NCBI RefSeq assembly: GCF_006937785.1
Contig: NZ_SJEE01000022.1
Coordinates: forward strand, 1-64,000
From: Pseudanabaena sp. UWO311
Lineage (GTDB): Bacteria > Cyanobacteriota > Cyanobacteriia > Pseudanabaenales > Pseudanabaenaceae
Reading direction: 5' to 3'
DNA length: 64,000 nucleotides
Made by a program: the position numbers and the translations under genes. The notes below the pieces were generated by a model that ran no database searches, was not told the origin of the DNA, and worked only from the letters and a program-made list of their open reading frames with translations. This document shows positions 62,654-64,000 of the stretch, in pieces (positions within the stretch are counted from its first letter, which is position 1; each line of letters begins with the position of its first letter).

Positions 62654-64000
62654 CTAAGTATGGGTTTCTATTTCACTAATACCTAAAGTCATTCTATCAA
62701 AAAGTAAGGTTGCATTTTCAGGTAGTACTTTTTGCTTACTACTCTCCTCTAATATTGAGGCAAGGTTGGCTATGCCATTAATGCCGATCGCAGCACTTGA
62801 ACCTTTAATAAAATGGGCTTCTCTCTCAATCTCAATATATTGATTTTGAGCGATCGCAATTTTCAGTGCGTCCATATGTTCGGGAAGGGAGCTTAAATAT
62901 GCTAGCAAAAGTTGCTGTTTAAACTCGACATCTCCGTTTGACATTTCTTCTAGATATGCCCAATCTACTTCTAACTCTTCTTCATCAATACTATTGGATT
63001 GCGCCACTTCACTGTCGGGTGAAGGCGCGATCGCGTTAAAATTACTCTTAACGATTTTGGTTCCCTCTAGATTACTCCTTTGATATATGATCTTGCTCCA
63101 TCGGGCGATGATATCAGCGAGATTCTCTTTGCGAACTGGCTTGCTGAGGTAGTCGTCCATTCCTGCTGCTATGCAGCGTTCTCGATCTTCCTGCAATGCA
63201 TTAGCGGTAAGGGCAATGATAATAACTTTATTGGAGTCTAAGCAGTGATTTTCTGTCTCTAATGCCCGAATTTGTCTACTAGTACTAAAACCATCCAAGA
63301 TTGGCATTTGACAGTCCATCAAAATAAGATCGTAATGAATTTGAGAATATAGATCTAACGCTTCCTGACCATTTGCAGCGACATCGGCTTGATATCCTAA
63401 ACTTTGAAGTTGATTGATCGCAACTTTCTGATTAACTAAACTATCTTCTGCAAGTAAGATCTTAAGGTTAGAAGGTTGAATGGCTGGAAGTATACATACA
63501 GGATAAATCGGTGATTCGATAGCTAATTTTTGGGAGATCCCAGAGATGGTCTCAATTAAACAATTTAAGAGGCGCATTTTGCGGACTGGTTTGCGAAGAT
63601 ACTCAGCAAAGCCAATCTCCATCATGCGGGTGGCATCTCCATTTTGATCAAGAGATGTCAGCATAACCAAGTGAGTATCTTTCAATTTTTCAGAGCATTT
63701 AATCTGCATCCCCAATTGCTTGCCATCAAATTCAGGCATTTGCATATCAAGGATCGCAATCTTATAAGGATCATCTTCAGCGATCGCCCTCTCTAAATAA
63801 GATAAAGTCAAACTAGATTGCTGGATCGTATCAACACGCATTCCAAAACTACAAAGTTGATGGTAAAGAATATTGCAATTAGCAATACTGTCATCAACTA
63901 CAAGTGCTCTTACATTTTCTAGGACTTCAGCACCTGTATTATTACGGAAACAATTAAGCTGTTTTTGTAAGGGAGTTGTGAACAAAAAAGTCGAACCCTT
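62654..64000 (-). CDS. hybrid histidine kinase, C-terminal part: REC-REC-HPt (5' end outside window)
   Basis: The frame continues through the right edge (the residues read KGSTFLFTTPLQKQL, the end of a HATPase domain), so this is not a new start. REC1 contains VVDDS and LDMQMPEFDG, REC2 LLAEDSLVNQKV and [11 protein letters not shown], HPt [12 protein letters not shown]. Colinear with and highly similar to the C-terminal half of the kinase at 59087-61636, so the two arose by duplication. Followed by a terminator-like hairpin. Confidence 0.9.
   Translation of the reverse strand, partial: KGSTFLFTTPLQKQLNCFRNNTGAEVLENVRALVVDDSIANCNILYHQLCSFGMRVDTIQQSSLTLSYLERAIAEDDPYKIAILDMQMPEFDGKQLGMQIKCSEKLKDTHLVMLTSLDQNGDATRMMEIGFAEYLRKPVRKMRLLNCLIETISGISQKLAIESPIYPVCILPAIQPSNLKILLAEDSLVNQKVAINQLQSLGYQADVAANGQEALDLYSQIHYDLILMDCQMPILDGFSTSRQIRALETENHCLDSNKVIIIALTANALQEDRERCIAAGMDDYLSKPVRKENLADIIARWSKIIYQRSNLEGTKIVKSNFNAIAPSPDSEVAQSNSIDEEELEVDWAYLEEMSNGDVEFKQQLLLAYLSSLPEHMDALKIAIAQNQYIEIEREAHFIKGSSAAIGINGIANLASILEESSKQKVLPENATLLFDRMTLGISEIETHT

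Noticed and set aside
1-64000. tRNA, rRNA or riboswitch
   Set aside because: The intergenic regions were read for cloverleaf, CCA-type ends and known aptamer cores; none was convincing.

Overview
The window looks like chromosomal DNA of a low-GC filamentous-type cyanobacterium, probably Pseudanabaena-like (the genus is inference). The evidence is the very frequent HIP1 octamer GCGATCGC, a PetP-type cytochrome b6f subunit, a DUF751/Ycf33-like protein next to rbfA, Uma2 nucleases, pentapeptide repeats, a CHAT-TPR protein and several cyanobacteria-restricted families. No rRNA, tRNA or CRISPR array was recognised.

Layout. 0-6 kb: an edge-truncated transposase, an esterase, a fused hydantoinase/5-oxoprolinase and a Uma2 nuclease. 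6-15.4 kb: a giant multi-pass membrane protein, then a minus-strand pair of a 21-repeat LRR secreted protein and a CHAT caspase-like TPR protein. 15.6-22.9 kb: housekeeping genes (DUF4337, DUF751, DUF6464, rbfA, exbB-like, dnaX, topA). 22.9-27.0 kb: a defence-type island with one complete YoeB-like toxin-antitoxin pair, three antitoxin-like genes without obvious toxins, and a single-chain BsuBI/PstI-type restriction-modification enzyme. 27.2-32.9 kb: DUF4926, an isolated N-terminal Mfd-like fragment, a ketoacyl synthase, Uma2, a WD40-like membrane protein and an FTR1 iron permease with a helix-hairpin-helix lipoprotein. 33.3-40.6 kb: a Get3/ArsA-like ATPase, HU, PetP, panB, AlkD-like, a fused nucleotidyltransferase, an ABC1 kinase and two small proteins.

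40.7-56.8 kb is the most coherent accessory system. It is a co-directional run that looks like an envelope polysaccharide machine: two paralogous BcsC-like outer-membrane barrels, a pentapeptide protein, an OpgC acyltransferase, three DUF3131 proteins carrying five DUF3131 domains, an SGNH hydrolase, a GH26-like protein and a cellulose-synthase-like GT2. Directly after it come a STAS anti-sigma antagonist, a REC-PP2C phosphatase and an RsbW-type kinase (a complete partner-switching module), then two paralogous hybrid histidine kinases and a PAS protein. Inferred working model: GT2 makes and exports a glycan; OpgC and SGNH add or remove acyl groups; DUF3131 and GH26-like proteins bind or trim it in the periplasm; the barrels release it; the switch module controls output.

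A second, sequence-level signal runs through the window: about 15 long, almost perfect intergenic hairpins with locus-specific stems and tiny loops, several capped by GCGAAGC/GCTTCGC. One spans the stop codons of two convergent genes so that both proteins end in the same residues. Other palindromic elements lie in frame inside two genes.
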